A stretch of DNA of 64,000 nt from DASVBE01 sp963770375 (GCA_963770375.1 CAVYPM010000017.1:124001-188000); one strand, 5' to 3'; positions 9,918 through 18,977 are shown, counted from the first letter of the stretch. Notes: a model not told the origin generated them from the sequence alone. Program-made: numbers and translations.

Positions 9918-10310
9918 CTAGCGCTCGCGCTCCTGGCGGCGGCGCCACCGCTCTTCGAGCCGCTCCATCATGGAGACCTTGGCCGACTTGGCGTTCTTGC
10001 GGTCCTTCGGGCGGGGCTGTCCCTTGCCCACCGCGGTGCCGTTCATGTGCCGGTAGCTGTTCAGCGCCCACATCGCGCAGGCCAGCATGACCACGAAGCC
10101 CGCGACGGCGACCCAGATGTACTTGGAGATGACGCCGCCGAGCAGCATGCCGATACCGAGCACGAAGCCGAAGATCGCTTCCACGACCCGGCGCTTGTAG
10201 TGCACGCGCGGGTCACTGGCCCGGACCGCGCTGGCGAAGCGTGGATAGTCCGCATATAGCGCCTGCTCGATCTGCTCGAGCTGGCGCTGCTCGTGCTCAG
10301 AAAGCGGCAC
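9918..10310 (-). CDS. DUF3040 small membrane protein
   Basis: Actinobacterial family protein of 130 residues. Its N-terminus (VPLSEHEQRQLEQIEQALY) is the family hallmark, followed by two adjacent membrane helices (about 50-95: IFGFVLGIGMLLGGVI and VAVAGFVVMLACAMWAL) and a basic, charged C-terminal tail ending in an Arg/Glu-rich helix. I chose GTG 10310 because it gives the canonical PLSEHEQ start and has GGGAGG four bases upstream; the frame also allows ATG 10322 or 10331. Function is unknown. Its place between dinB and the dcw region is common in actinobacteria. Confidence 0.88.
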   Translation of the reverse strand: MPLSEHEQRQLEQIEQALYADYPRFASAVRASDPRVHYKRRVVEAIFGFVLGIGMLLGGVISKYIWVAVAGFVVMLACAMWALNSYRHMNGTAVGKGQPRPKDRKNAKSAKVSMMERLEERWRRRQERER

Positions 10311-10453
10311 GCTGCCTCCCATGAAACTCACGCGCGGCGATGGGCTCGTAGGCTCCCGTCACGGCCTGGCTTAAGCCCAGAATACGAGCGCGAGTACGTC
10401 TAGTGAAAGAGTACACCTGCAAGCGCCGTGCGCGGCCCCGCGCAGGCCGCCAT

Positions 10454-10481
10454 CCCGGCAGGTCATAAAGGGTTTGCCGGG
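10454..10481 (-). terminator. Possible dinB terminator
   Basis: Inverted repeat CCCGGCA (10454-10460) / TGCCGGG (10475-10481) with a 14-nt loop, 4 bp beyond the dinB stop. The stem is short and there is no T-run, so support is modest. The remaining ~145 bp up to the DUF3040 start contain nothing else I can name. Confidence 0.35.
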
Positions 10482-10485
10482 CGGG

Positions 10486-11694
10486 TCAGCGGGGCGGCTT
10501 GCGGCCGCGGACCAGGGCCGCGGGCCGCACCGTATCCAGGCCGAACCGCCCGGCGATCTGGTCGATGGCCTGCTCGGCCTCCCGCCAGGCGGCGGGCCGG
10601 TCGCCGAAAGCCAGCTGAGCCTGGGCGGTAGCGGCCGGGAGCAGCCCGGACGCGCGGACGCCGACCAGCCGCAGCCGGGCCCCGCCGGGCAGCCCGGCCG
10701 CCTCGTACAGCGCGCACGCGGTCGTGTAGATCAGCTGGGCCACGTCGGTCGGCGCGGGCAGCGTGCGGGACCGGGTGATCGTGGTGAAGTCGGCCAGCCT
10801 GAGCTTGATCACCACGGTCCGGGCCACGGCGCCCGCCGAGCGCAGGCCCTGCGCGGTACGCCCGGACAGCCGCAGCAGCTCGCGCCGGATGACCTCGGGG
10901 TCGCCGGTGTCGGTGCCGAACGTCTCCTCGGCGCCGATGGACTTCTCCGTCACCCCGGGCACGACCGAGCGCTCGTCCCGGCCCCAGGCCAGGGCGTGCA
11001 GGTGCGCGCCGGCCGCCCGGCCGAGTGCGCGCTCCAGCGCAGCCCGCGGCACCTGCGCGATGTCGCCGACCGTGCGCAGCCCGAGCCCGGCCAGCCGCCG
11101 CCCGGTCTGCTCCCCCACACCCCACAGCGCGGACACCGGCAGCGGGTGCAGGAACGCGAGCGTGCCGCCGGCCGGGATGACCGCCATCCCGTCCGGCTTG
11201 GCCGAGACCGAGGCCAGCTTGGCCACGAACTTGGTGGTGGCCACCCCGACCGAGCAGGTGATCTGCTGCTGGGCCCGGACCTGGGCGCGGATCAGCTCGC
11301 CGATCGCGGCCGGGCGGCCGAGCCGCCGCACCGCGCCGGACACGTCAAGGAACGCCTCGTCCAGGGCGAGCGGCTCGACCTCCGGGGTGATCGTCCGGAA
11401 CAGGGCCATGACCTCACGGGACACCACGGAGTACAGCCCGCGGCTGGGCGGCAGGACGATGGCCTGCGGGCACAGCCGCCGGGCCCGGGCCATCGGCATG
11501 GCCGAGGTGACCCCGTAGGCGCGGGCCGGGTAGGTCGCGGACAGCACCACGCCGCGGCCGCCGCCGCCCACGATGACCGGGGCGCCGGCCAGCTCCGGCC
11601 GGTCCCGCAGCTCCACGCTGGCGTAGAACGCGTCCATGTCCACGTGCAGGATGTGGCAGCCAGTGTCGTCCGGCGCATCCGCCTCGTCTGCCAC
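10486..11694 (-). CDS. dinB: DNA polymerase IV (Y family)
   Basis: Translesion DNA polymerase of 402 residues. Catalytic motif I is HVDMDAFYASVEL near residue 16, with the Y-family steric gate region. Motif III is LALDEAFLDVSG near residue 106, holding the second acidic pair. The helix-hairpin-helix thumb (ALWGVGEQTGRRLAGLGLRTVGDIA) and the little-finger domain follow. The extreme C-terminus has no obvious clamp-binding QxxLF. It starts 37 bp after the restored nusB stop and may be cotranscribed with nusB. Confidence 0.93.
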   Translation of the reverse strand: MADEADAPDDTGCHILHVDMDAFYASVELRDRPELAGAPVIVGGGGRGVVLSATYPARAYGVTSAMPMARARRLCPQAIVLPPSRGLYSVVSREVMALFRTITPEVEPLALDEAFLDVSGAVRRLGRPAAIGELIRAQVRAQQQITCSVGVATTKFVAKLASVSAKPDGMAVIPAGGTLAFLHPLPVSALWGVGEQTGRRLAGLGLRTVGDIAQVPRAALERALGRAAGAHLHALAWGRDERSVVPGVTEKSIGAEETFGTDTGDPEVIRRELLRLSGRTAQGLRSAGAVARTVVIKLRLADFTTITRSRTLPAPTDVAQLIYTTACALYEAAGLPGGARLRLVGVRASGLLPAATAQAQLAFGDRPAAWREAEQAIDQIAGRFGLDTVRPAALVRGRKPPR

Positions 11695-11730
11695 GAGCCG
11701 ACTGTAACCCCAGGTCCGGACAGTCCGCGG

Positions 11731-12227
11731 TCAGGCCTCCGGCCCGGGCTCGCCGTCCGCCCCGGCCTCAGCCGCCGCGGCTCAGCCCCGGCGGCGGGCT
11801 CAGCCCCGGCGTCCGGGTCGTCCCCGGCCGCCGGGCGCAGCTCGGCCAGCCGGGCCAGCAGCCCGTTCACGAACGCGGGCGAGCCGTCGGTGGACAGGTC
11901 GCGGGCCAGCAGCACGGCCTCGCTGATGGCCACGCCGGGCGGCACGTCGCCGGCCCAGAGCAGCTCGTAGGTGCCGATCCGCAGGATGTTGCGGTCAACG
12001 GCGGGCATCCGGTCCAGGGCCCAGCCGCGGGAGTGCTCGGCCAGCAGGCCGTCGATCTCCGCGCGGTGCTCCTGAACCCCGCGGACCAGCACGGCGGCGT
12101 ACTCAGGGACCGGGGGCTCGGCCCCGGCGGCCCGCTCGCCGAGCAGGCGCAGCACGTCCTCGCCGCGGATCTCGGCTTCGTACAGGAGGTCAAGCGCCCG
12201 CTTGCGGGCCTTACTGCGGGCGGGCAC
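11731..12227 (-). CDS. nusB: Transcription antitermination factor NusB, C-terminal frameshift
   Basis: NusB (with NusE/S10) binds boxA RNA and supports rRNA antitermination. The whole conserved domain is present: SKARKRALDLLYEAEIRG at the start, WALDRMPAVDRNILRIGTYEL in the middle and GVAISEAVLLARDLS...FVNGLLARL. After about residue 145 the literal frame runs on to 11292, out of register through 400 bp of dinB, giving an implausible 311-residue product. One extra base near 11780 (in GAGCCGCGGCGG) would instead give EPAAAEAGADGEPGPEA and a stop at 11731, a normal length of about 165 residues. I annotate to that stop. A one-base deletion in a GC tract, real or an error, is the simplest reading. 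Confidence 0.85.
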
Positions 12228-12284
12228 GGCGGGCGCGGCAGCGAGGACGAGGGCGGGTGATCCGCGGGCGAGCGGGCGGTGGCC

Positions 12285-12842
12285 TCACGCCCGGCCGAGG
12301 TAGTCGCCGGTGCGGGTATCCACCCGGATCTTCTCGCCGGTGGTGATGAACAGCGGGACCTGGACCTGGGCGCCGGTCTCGAGCGTGGCCGGCTTGGTGC
12401 CGCCGGTGGACCGGTCGCCCTGCAGGCCGGGGTCGGTCTGCGAGACGGTCAGCTCGACCGCGGCGGGCAGCTCCACGTACAGCGGGGTGCCGTCGTTGAA
12501 CGCGACCGTGGCCATCTGCTCCTCGAGCAGGTAGTCCGCGGCGCCGCCGACCGTGGCGGCCGGGATCCGCGGCTGGTCGTAGTCCTGGGTGTCCATGAAG
12601 ACGAAGTCCTCGCCCTCGCGGTACAGGTACTGCATCTCCCGCTTGTCGACGTTGGCCACCTCGACCTTGACCCCGGCGTTGAAGGTGCGGTCGACGACCT
12701 TGCCCGTCATCACGTTCTTCAGCTTGGTGCGCACGAACGCGCCGCCCTTGCCCGGCTTGACGTGCTGGAAGTCCACCACCCCCCAGAGCTGGCCGTCGAG
12801 GTTCAGGGTCATGCCGTTCTTCAGGTCGTTGGTCGTGGCCAC
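12285..12842 (-). CDS. efp: Translation elongation factor P
   Basis: EF-P relieves ribosome stalling at polyproline. The 185 residues contain the KOW-like N-terminal domain with the loop FQHVKPGKGGAFVRTKLKN, whose Lys in PGKG is the usual modification site, then two OB folds and the C-terminal signature VPLFITTGEKIRVDTRTGDY. Start GTG 12842 gives the canonical ATTNDLKNG N-terminus; AGGAG lies 12 nt upstream. The frame stays open further upstream but that part is low-complexity. It lies between pepQ and nusB, the usual actinobacterial order. Confidence 0.95.
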   Translation of the reverse strand: MATTNDLKNGMTLNLDGQLWGVVDFQHVKPGKGGAFVRTKLKNVMTGKVVDRTFNAGVKVEVANVDKREMQYLYREGEDFVFMDTQDYDQPRIPAATVGGAADYLLEEQMATVAFNDGTPLYVELPAAVELTVSQTDPGLQGDRSTGGTKPATLETGAQVQVPLFITTGEKIRVDTRTGDYLGRA

Positions 12843-12895
12843 GGTTTGCCGTTTCTCCTGCGGGGGTTTGCTTGCTGCCGGGGCGGGTGTCCTGG

Positions 12896-13972
12896 CTACA
12901 GGACGAGCAGGTCCCTGGTGCTCGTGGTGAGCAGCTCGGCCGCGCCGGGGCCGGCCCCCACCACCAGGGTGTCCTCGATCCTGACGCCGCCCTTGCCCGG
13001 CAGGTAGACGCCGGGCTCGACGGTGACGGGAACGCCGCACGCGAGTCTACCGGTCGCTACGGTGCTCAGCATCGGGGCCTCGTGGATCTCCAGGCCCACG
13101 CCGTGCCCGAGGCCGTGGCCGAAGTGCGCGCCGTGCCCGGCCGCGGCGATCACGTCCCTGGCTGCCGCGTCCACCGCGGCGGCGCCCGCGCCGTCGGCCG
13201 CGGCCTGGATCCCGGCCTGCTGCGCCGCGGCGACGAGCGCGTACAGGTCGCGCTGCCAGGCCGCGGGCGGGCCGAGCGCGACGGTCCTGGTCAGGTCGGC
13301 GTGGTAGCCGCCGAACAGGGCCCCGCAGTCGATCGTGATCAGGTCGCCGTCCGCCAGCGGGCGGCCGCCGGGCGAGTGATGCGGGGTGTCCCCGTTCGGC
13401 CCGCTGGCCACGATCGTGTCGAAGGCCGGCTTGTCCGCGCCGCGGTCGGTCATCTCCCGCTCCAGCGCGAGCGCCAGCTGCCGCTCGGTCAGCCCGGGCC
13501 GGACCTGCGCCAGCGCCGCGGCCAGCGCCTCGTCGGTGATCTCGCAGGCCCGCCGCAGCAGCGCGATCTCGCCGGAGTCCTTGACCGTGCGCAGCTCCTC
13601 GACCAGCCGCCCGGCCGCGGTCAGCTCCCGCTCCCCGGCCAGCTCGCGGTACTGCTCCACGGTCAGGTGGTGCTCCTCGACCGCGACCGGGGCCAGCCCA
13701 CGGGCGGCGGCCACCGCGATCAGCGCGGGCGCCGTGTTCCGGTCGGTGACAAGCTCCAGGTCCGGGCAGTCCCGCCGGGCGATGGGCGCGTACCGGGAGT
13801 CGGTGGCCAGCACCGGGTCCCCGTCGGCCGGGATCAGCAGCGCGGCGTTGGAACTGGCCAGGCCGGTCAGGTAGCGGACGTTGACCAGGCCCGTGATCAG
13901 CGCGGCGGCGGCGCCCCGGGCCGCGGTGAGCTCCCGGGCCCGGGCGAGCCGCCCGGCGTATCGGTCGATCAT
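12896..13972 (-). CDS. M24B aminopeptidase (Xaa-Pro peptidase family)
   Basis: Metallopeptidase of 358 residues with creatinase-like N-terminal domain (1-125) and pita-bread catalytic domain. The five metal ligands are in place: Asp in TIDCGALFGGYHADLTRT (two), His in GHGLGHGVGLEIHEAP, Glu in VTVEPGVYLPGKGGVRIEDT (two). Proline-containing dipeptides or N-terminal Xaa-Pro bonds are the expected substrates; PepQ and PepP types cannot be told apart here. Start ATG 13972 (MIDRYAGRLARARELT) is chosen on homology; no strong ribosome site is visible. Immediately upstream of efp. Confidence 0.88.
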   Translation of the reverse strand: MIDRYAGRLARARELTAARGAAAALITGLVNVRYLTGLASSNAALLIPADGDPVLATDSRYAPIARRDCPDLELVTDRNTAPALIAVAAARGLAPVAVEEHHLTVEQYRELAGERELTAAGRLVEELRTVKDSGEIALLRRACEITDEALAAALAQVRPGLTERQLALALEREMTDRGADKPAFDTIVASGPNGDTPHHSPGGRPLADGDLITIDCGALFGGYHADLTRTVALGPPAAWQRDLYALVAAAQQAGIQAAADGAGAAAVDAAARDVIAAAGHGAHFGHGLGHGVGLEIHEAPMLSTVATGRLACGVPVTVEPGVYLPGKGGVRIEDTLVVGAGPGAAELLTTSTRDLLVL

Positions 13973-13987
13973 GCAGGAATTATTACC

Positions 13988-14064
13988 TGTGCTTGCTGGC
14001 TCGCGGACGGCCGCGAGCTGCGCGCGGCTCCGCCGGCGGCTTGCTGGCGAGCGCAGGGCGCGGG
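13988..14064 (+). repeat. Dispersed intergenic repeat, copy B (partial)
   Basis: Contains TGTGCTTGCTGGCTCGCGG, the GCTCCGCCGGCGGC block and a second TTGCTGGCGAGCGCAGGGC, which match the ends of the repeat at 9.8, 29.8 and 50.7 kb. The central CATCGCTCGTC core is missing. It fills the 100-bp gap between the pepQ-type start and the NADH dehydrogenase stop. Confidence 0.65.
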
Positions 14065-14073
14065 CGTTCCTGA

Positions 14074-15403
14074 TCAGCCTTCGTGCTGGGGTTCGTCCTG
14101 AGCGTCCCCTTCGTCGCCGGCCAGCACGCCGCCGGTGCGCTTCCAGGTCAGGTAGCGCCAGGCCAGGTTGACGACCGCGGACAGCCGGTTGCGGCCGCCG
14201 AGCAGGTAGAACAGGTGCAGCCCGAGCCACATGAACCAGGCGATCGTGCCGCGGAAGCGCAGGTGCCCGGGCAGCTGGACGACCGCGGACCGGCGCCCGA
14301 TCGTGGCCATCGTGCCCTTGTCGAAGTACCGGAACTTCGTCGTGGGCTGCCCGGCCATCAGCCGCCGGATGTTCGCCGCGGCGTGCCGGCCCAGCTGGAT
14401 CGCGGGCTGGGCCAGCTGGCCCACCGGGTTCCCGTCGATCAGCGCGATGTCGCCGGCCGCGAAGATCCGGTCCTGGCCGTGGACCCGCAGGTCCGGGCCG
14501 GTGGCCAGCAGGCCGTGCCGGCCCTGCTCCAGGCCCAGGTCCTTGACCAGGTCCGGGGCTGCCACGCCGGCCGCCCACACGGTGATGTCACTGGCCAGCT
14601 CGGTGCCGTCGGCCAGCGTGACGCTGCCGTGCGACACCGCGCTGATGCTGGTGCCGGTCCGCACGTCCACGCCGCGCTGCTGCAGCTGCCGGCAGGCGTA
14701 CGTGCGCAGCGACCGGTCGAACGGGGTGATCAGCGAGTCGGCCTGCTCGATCAGCCGGACGTGCAGGCTGGCCGGGTCCACGTCCGGGTAGGCCGCGGGC
14801 AGGGCGATGTTGCGCAGCTCGGCCAGGGTGCCGGCCAGCTCTACGCCGGTCGCCCCGCCGCCCACGATGGTCACCGCCAGGCCGGCCCGGGCCGGCCACG
14901 GACAGCCGGTCCAGGCCGCTGGTCAGCCGGTTGCGCAGCGCGACCGCGTCCCGCCGGGTGTACAGGCTCCAGCTGTGCTCGGCCGCGCCGGGGATGCCGA
15001 AGAACGCCGCGGTCACGCCGATCGCCAGGATCAGGTAGTCGTAGTCCAGCGTGCCGCCGTCGGACAGCACGACCCGCCGGGCTGCGGTGTCGAGCCGGGC
15101 CAGGTCGCCGAGGCGGAACCGGGTCCGGTTACGTCGTGCGAAGGAGCGCAGCGGGTAGGCCACGTCCGAGGGGCTCAGGCCGGCGGTGGCCACCTGGTAC
15201 AGCAGCGGCTGGAAGGTGCTGTACGGGTTGCGGTCCACGAGCGTGACCTGCGCGCCGGAGCCGTTCAGGGTGCGGACCGCGGTCAGCCCCGCGAACCCGG
15301 CCCCGATGACCACCACCCGCGGCGGGCCGTCGGGGGCGGCGGGGCCCGCGCCCCCAGGTTCCGTAATCCATATTCCGGCACCTCCATCGGGGCCTCTGCC
15401 CAC
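14074..15403 (-). pseudogene. NDH-2-like FAD-dependent oxidoreductase, frameshift near 14890
   Basis: Type II NADH dehydrogenase-like flavoprotein. The N-terminal half has the FAD-binding VVVIGAGFAGLTAVRTL, YSTFQPLLYQVATAG and YDYLILAIGVTAAFFGIPG. It loses frame at LSVAGPGRP; the second half resumes one base off with the NADH-binding VTIVGGGATGVELAGTLAE, then IFAAGDIALI and a C-terminal hydrophobic stretch (IAWFMWLGLHLFYLLGG) typical of actinobacterial NDH-2 membrane anchoring. Joined, the product is about 440 residues, normal length. The likely indel lies in CCGGCCCGGGCCGGCC. The start GTG 15403 has poor support; an ATG at 15373 behind GGAGG would give MDYGTWG, but out of frame unless a G5 run is also miscounted. 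Confidence 0.82.
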
Positions 15404-15413
15404 CGTCGGTGAT

Positions 15414-15437
15414 GTTTATCCGCCGGCGAGAGGGAAT
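15414..15437 (+). promoter_or_regulatory. SigB/SigF-type promoter of the sigma factor gene
   Basis: GTTTAT (15414-15419), 12 bp, GGGAAT (15432-15437), 41 bp before the ATG of the SigB/F-family sigma gene. This matches the GTTT-N12-17-GGGWAW consensus of SigB/SigF-type sigma factors and suggests autoregulation. Confidence 0.65.
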
Positions 15438-15478
15438 GCTGCGGCTGCTAGCCATCCCCTGGCGGCACGGAGGTCACG

Positions 15479-16306
15479 ATGACGGAGGCAACCGCAGGTC
15501 GGCCGGGCACCCGGCCCGGCGACCTGGCGCAGTGCGACGACGGCGAGCTGCTGAAACTGGTCCGCTCGCTGCCGCTGGGCAGCCCGCAGCGGTCGGCCGC
15601 GTGCGAGATCCTGGTCAGCCGGTACCAGCCGCTGGTGCGCTCCTGCGCCCGGCGGTACTACAGCGGCGCGGACTCCGCCGACGAGCTGATGCAGGTCGGC
15701 TACGTCGGCCTGATGAAGGCGATCAACAAGTTCAACCCCGAGGTCGGCGGCAGCCTGGCCGCGTACGCGTTCCCGAGCATCAGCGGCGAGCTGAAGCGGC
15801 ACTTCCGTGACCGGTGCTGGCAGGTGCACGTGAAGCGGTCCGCGCAGGAACTCGCGCTGGAGATGCGCGCCGCGATCAGGGACCTGACCCAGCAGCTGGG
15901 CCGGGCCCCGGACGACGGCGAGCTGGCCGGCCACCTGAAGGTGACCCTGGACCAGCTGGCCGACGCGCGGCAGGCCGACCAGGGTTTCAGCGCCTGGTCG
16001 CTGGACGCGCCGGTGACCGGCGAAGGTGAATCCGGCAGCCTCGGCGAGTTCCTCGGCGAGGATGACCCTCAGGTGGAGCACACTCTTGATATGGCCGCGG
16101 TCTCCGCGCACTGGCATGAGCTGCCCGAGCGGCAGCAGCGGATCCTGCTGATGCGGTTCTACGGAAACATGACGCAGGCGGAAATCGGCGCCCGGCTGGG
16201 TATCTCCCAGATGCACGTGTCCCGGCTGATGGCGCAGTCGCTCGCCTACCTGCGGGATTGCCTGCTGGACCCGGAGGAGGACAGGCTGGAGACAGCCGTA
16301 GGGTAG
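15479..16306 (+). CDS. SigB/SigF/SigG-family RNA polymerase sigma factor
   Basis: Group 3 sigma factor of 275 residues. Region 2 is clear (SADELMQVGYVGLMKAINKF, then LAAYAFPSISGELKRHFRD with the promoter-melting segment), region 3 follows (QLGRAPDDGELAGHLKVT), and region 4.2 has the helix-turn-helix MTQAEIGARLGISQMHVSRL. Stress-response and differentiation sigma factors of this class are normally held by anti-sigma kinases and released by PP2C-driven partner switching; a PP2C phosphatase gene lies just downstream at 16740. No anti-sigma factor gene is visible in the window. GGAGGTCACG precedes ATG 15479, and a SigB-like promoter sits upstream. Confidence 0.92.
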   Translation: MTEATAGRPGTRPGDLAQCDDGELLKLVRSLPLGSPQRSAACEILVSRYQPLVRSCARRYYSGADSADELMQVGYVGLMKAINKFNPEVGGSLAAYAFPSISGELKRHFRDRCWQVHVKRSAQELALEMRAAIRDLTQQLGRAPDDGELAGHLKVTLDQLADARQADQGFSAWSLDAPVTGEGESGSLGEFLGEDDPQVEHTLDMAAVSAHWHELPERQQRILLMRFYGNMTQAEIGARLGISQMHVSRLMAQSLAYLRDCLLDPEEDRLETAVG

Positions 16307-16313
16307 GAGGACC

Positions 16314-16712
16314 ATGAAGACCGCGACCGGGCTGGGTCTGCTGGCGATCGGGGCCATCCTCGCGTTCGCCTTGCGGGCCAGCCCGTCCTGGGTAAACCTC
16401 CACGCGGTGGGCTGGATCCTGATGGCCGCCGCCGTGGCTGGCCTGCTGATGCCGCCGCGTAACCGGGGCTGGATCCGGCGGGTGACGGTGCGCCGCCAGC
16501 CCGGCGTTCTGCGCCGCCAGCCCGGCCCGGGCGCCGGGCGCCAGGACGACGAGCACCTGCCCTACCCGTCGTACGTGCTGCGCGACCCGGCCGCGCTGGC
16601 CTCGGCGATCCTGCGGGACGCGGAACTCGGCGGCCCGGCCCCGCGGGGTGACGATGCCGCGACCCGGCCGCTCCTGCGCGCGGTGACCGAGGACGACGTC
16701 GCCAACGGCTGA
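16314..16712 (+). CDS. Small membrane protein, DUF6458-like N-terminus
   Basis: A 132-residue protein starting 8 bp after the sigma factor stop, behind GTAGGAGG, so very probably cotranscribed with it. Residues 3-21 (TATGLGLLAIGAILAFALR) and 29-47 (LHAVGWILMAAAVAGLLM) form two membrane helices that resemble small actinobacterial DUF6458-type proteins. The rest is basic and Pro-rich (two RRQPG repeats near 60-70), then an acidic, predicted-soluble tail. No function is known; being in one unit with a stress sigma factor suggests an envelope-related role, which is inference. Confidence 0.75.
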   Translation: MKTATGLGLLAIGAILAFALRASPSWVNLHAVGWILMAAAVAGLLMPPRNRGWIRRVTVRRQPGVLRRQPGPGAGRQDDEHLPYPSYVLRDPAALASAILRDAELGGPAPRGDDAATRPLLRAVTEDDVANG

Positions 16713-16739
16713 GTTCGCGGTGCGTTCGCGGGCGGCTGG

Positions 16740-18752
16740 CTAGGCGGGTGCGGGCAGCGGCGGTTCGCCAGCCCGCAGCACCATCATCGTCATGTCGTCG
16801 CGCAGCTCGCTCGCGCTGAACTCGAGCACCAGGGCCTGCATGGCGGTCACGATGTCCTTCGGCGACTGGCCCGCCAGCAGCGACAGCTCGTCCTCCAGGC
16901 GGTCGGCGAAGTAGGCCAGCTCCAGGTTGCGCGCCTCGGTGATCCCGTCGGTGTACAGGAACAGCACGTCGCCCTGGGTCAGCGTGACCTCCTCAAGGCT
17001 GGCCTCGGAGTCGGGGAAGATTCCCAGCGGCATGCCGCCGCCGGCCAGCATCTGCACCCGGCCGTCCTGGCGGACCACGACCGGGGCCGGATGCCCCGCG
17101 CCGCCGATCACGACCTTCAGCTCCTTGCCCTCCCAGCGCAGCAGGGCCGCGCACGCGGTGACGAACCGGCCGTCGTACTCCTGGCTCAGCAGCAGCTCGT
17201 TGGCCTGGCGCAGGACCTCGGAGGGATCGGAGTTCCAGTACGCGATGGTCCTGATGCCGTGCCGGGCGGCCGCGGTCACCGCGGCGGCGTCCTCGCCCTT
17301 GCCGCACACGTCGCCGATGGACAGGCCCCAGCCGTCCGGGGTGCGGAACACGTCGTAGAAGTCGCCGCCCACGTCGATGCCGTCGGTGGCGGCCACGTAC
17401 GCGGCGGAGATCTCGGTGCCAGGGACCGCGGGCAGCTCCCGGGGAAGCAGGCTGGCCTGCAGCATGTCGGCGATCTCGGTCCGGCGGCGGAACATCCGGT
17501 CGACCCTGATGGCCAGCGCCAGCTGCTCGCCGAGCTCCTCGACGAGGCCCAGGTCGGCGATCTCGAAGTGCCGCTCGTCGCCCCGGCGGGCCAGCGTGAG
17601 GACGCCGTAGCTCTGCTCGCCGTCCGTCAGCGGCACGCTCAGCAGCGAGGTCGCGCCGAGCTGCATGAGCAGCGGCACGCCGTCCGGGCCGGTGCCCAGG
17701 ATGCCCACGTCCCCGGCGTGCGCCAGCAGCATCGAGCTGCCGGTGTCGTGCACCTGGCGGGGAGCGGACCCGGGCTGCGGGTCGATGCCGCCGACCAGCC
17801 TTGCGATCTGCTCGGCGTCGGGCCCGGCCGGCCCCATCACGACCTGGCGGCGCAGGCGCTGACGGCGCTCGACGTCCACGATCACCCACGCGGCCAGTTC
17901 CCCGGCCAGCAGGCGGGCGCAGCGCTGGAGGGTGACGCTCTCGCTGAAGGTGGCGTTCTCGAGGAGCAGCCTGGTGGCGGCGGTGACCAGGTCGAGGCGG
18001 TGGGTAATGGCCTCGACGGCGCGGAGGGCCTCGCTGTCGTCGGCGGGGGCCGGGCTGACGGTGTCCCCGGCCGCCGGGGCCGTGATGCTGGCCGGCGGCG
18101 GGGCCGGGGTGGCTCTCTGGCCGGGCTTCGGGGCGGCCCTGGCGCCGGCCGGTACGGCGGAGCCGCCGTCGGCCGGCGGCGCGGCGGGACGGCCTGGGAC
18201 CTGGATGGCCGCGGCCATGATCAGGCCGGGCTCGGCGCCGCGGTCGATGACGTCGAGCAGCAGCACGGCGCTGATCACCGCGTCCCGGCCGAGCAGCGAG
18301 CAGGCCACCCGGCGGCCCTTGCCGGTCCGCACCACCGCGGCCAGCTGGGAGTGCACCGCGGCCCGGGACGGCAGGTCCACGAACGCGGTCAGTGCCTTGC
18401 CGGTGGCGTACCCGGTTCCCGAGCCGAGCAGCTCCCCGGCGCGGACGTTGGCCCGGCGGACGGTGCCGTCCCGGTCCAGCAGGAACATCGCCACCGGCGC
18501 GCTGGCGAACATGGCCCGCAGCAGGCGGCGCTCGGCGTCGGTGGAGTCGGCGCCCTGGTCGCCGGCCGGGACGGCCTCGGCCCGCAGCCGCGCGGCCGCG
18601 TCGATCGCCCCGTCCAGCTCGGCGAACGCGGCCTCGAGCAGCTGGGGCAGCGGGGCGCCGGGCAGGGCGGCGGACTGCCGCAGCGCGCCGGAACGCGCGC
18701 GGAACGCGGCAATCTCGCTCTCAGACCCCGGAGCGCCGCTCAGGTCCTGCAT
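16740..18752 (-). CDS. PAS-GAF-PP2C (SpoIIE-type) phosphatase
   Basis: Soluble signalling phosphatase of 670 residues. An N-terminal helical part (1-65) is followed by a PAS-like domain (about 70-170: APVAMFLLDRDGTVRRANVR), a Pro/Ala linker, a GAF domain (about 235-415: LLSVPLTDGEQSYGVLTLARR) and a C-terminal PPM/SpoIIE domain. Metal-binding motifs are intact: VGGDFYDVF, SIGDVCGKGEDAA, LFLYTDGITEARN and LRDDMTMMVLR. Such proteins typically dephosphorylate an anti-anti-sigma factor, releasing a SigB/F-type sigma factor, and one is encoded convergently next door. Partner proteins are not in the window. Start ATG 18752. Confidence 0.9.
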   Translation of the reverse strand: MQDLSGAPGSESEIAAFRARSGALRQSAALPGAPLPQLLEAAFAELDGAIDAAARLRAEAVPAGDQGADSTDAERRLLRAMFASAPVAMFLLDRDGTVRRANVRAGELLGSGTGYATGKALTAFVDLPSRAAVHSQLAAVVRTGKGRRVACSLLGRDAVISAVLLLDVIDRGAEPGLIMAAAIQVPGRPAAPPADGGSAVPAGARAAPKPGQRATPAPPPASITAPAAGDTVSPAPADDSEALRAVEAITHRLDLVTAATRLLLENATFSESVTLQRCARLLAGELAAWVIVDVERRQRLRRQVVMGPAGPDAEQIARLVGGIDPQPGSAPRQVHDTGSSMLLAHAGDVGILGTGPDGVPLLMQLGATSLLSVPLTDGEQSYGVLTLARRGDERHFEIADLGLVEELGEQLALAIRVDRMFRRRTEIADMLQASLLPRELPAVPGTEISAAYVAATDGIDVGGDFYDVFRTPDGWGLSIGDVCGKGEDAAAVTAAARHGIRTIAYWNSDPSEVLRQANELLLSQEYDGRFVTACAALLRWEGKELKVVIGGAGHPAPVVVRQDGRVQMLAGGGMPLGIFPDSEASLEEVTLTQGDVLFLYTDGITEARNLELAYFADRLEDELSLLAGQSPKDIVTAMQALVLEFSASELRDDMTMMVLRAGEPPLPAPA

Positions 18753-18952
18753 ATGAAGTCCGGTTCCTTATCGGAGGGCGGCCCGCGACCATCCGGCCTG
18801 CGAGGGCCGGCGTGTCGCGCCGCCGTGCTCAGTTTAGGTCTGCTCGCCCGGCCGCGGCGCATCGTTCCTGGTCACGGCCGGTGGGGCGGGTATGTCTCGG
18901 GAGCCGCCCCAGGCCACGGCCGCGGGAATGCGCGGCACGTGCGCCTCAGGTT

Positions 18953-18977
18953 GTTTGCGCGGGCTGGTCGCGGGACA
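18953..18977 (+). promoter_or_regulatory. Possible SigB/F-type promoter upstream of the glycosyltransferase gene
   Basis: GTTTGC, 13 bp, GGGACA lies 180 bp before the glycosyltransferase ATG and resembles the GTTT/GGG promoter seen before the sigma gene, with a poorer -10. The long leader that follows (18978-19157) contains three small perfect inverted repeats: GTGCCT/AGGCAC (18995-19013), CCAC/GTGG (19026-19036) and ACCGCTT/AAGCGGT (19064-19079). The remainder of the 400-bp divergent spacer (18753-18952) shows nothing I recognise. Confidence 0.35.

Noticed and set aside
11292..11730. C-terminal extension of NusB through dinB
   Set aside because: It reads dinB out of frame; a one-base correction gives a normal NusB end at 11731.
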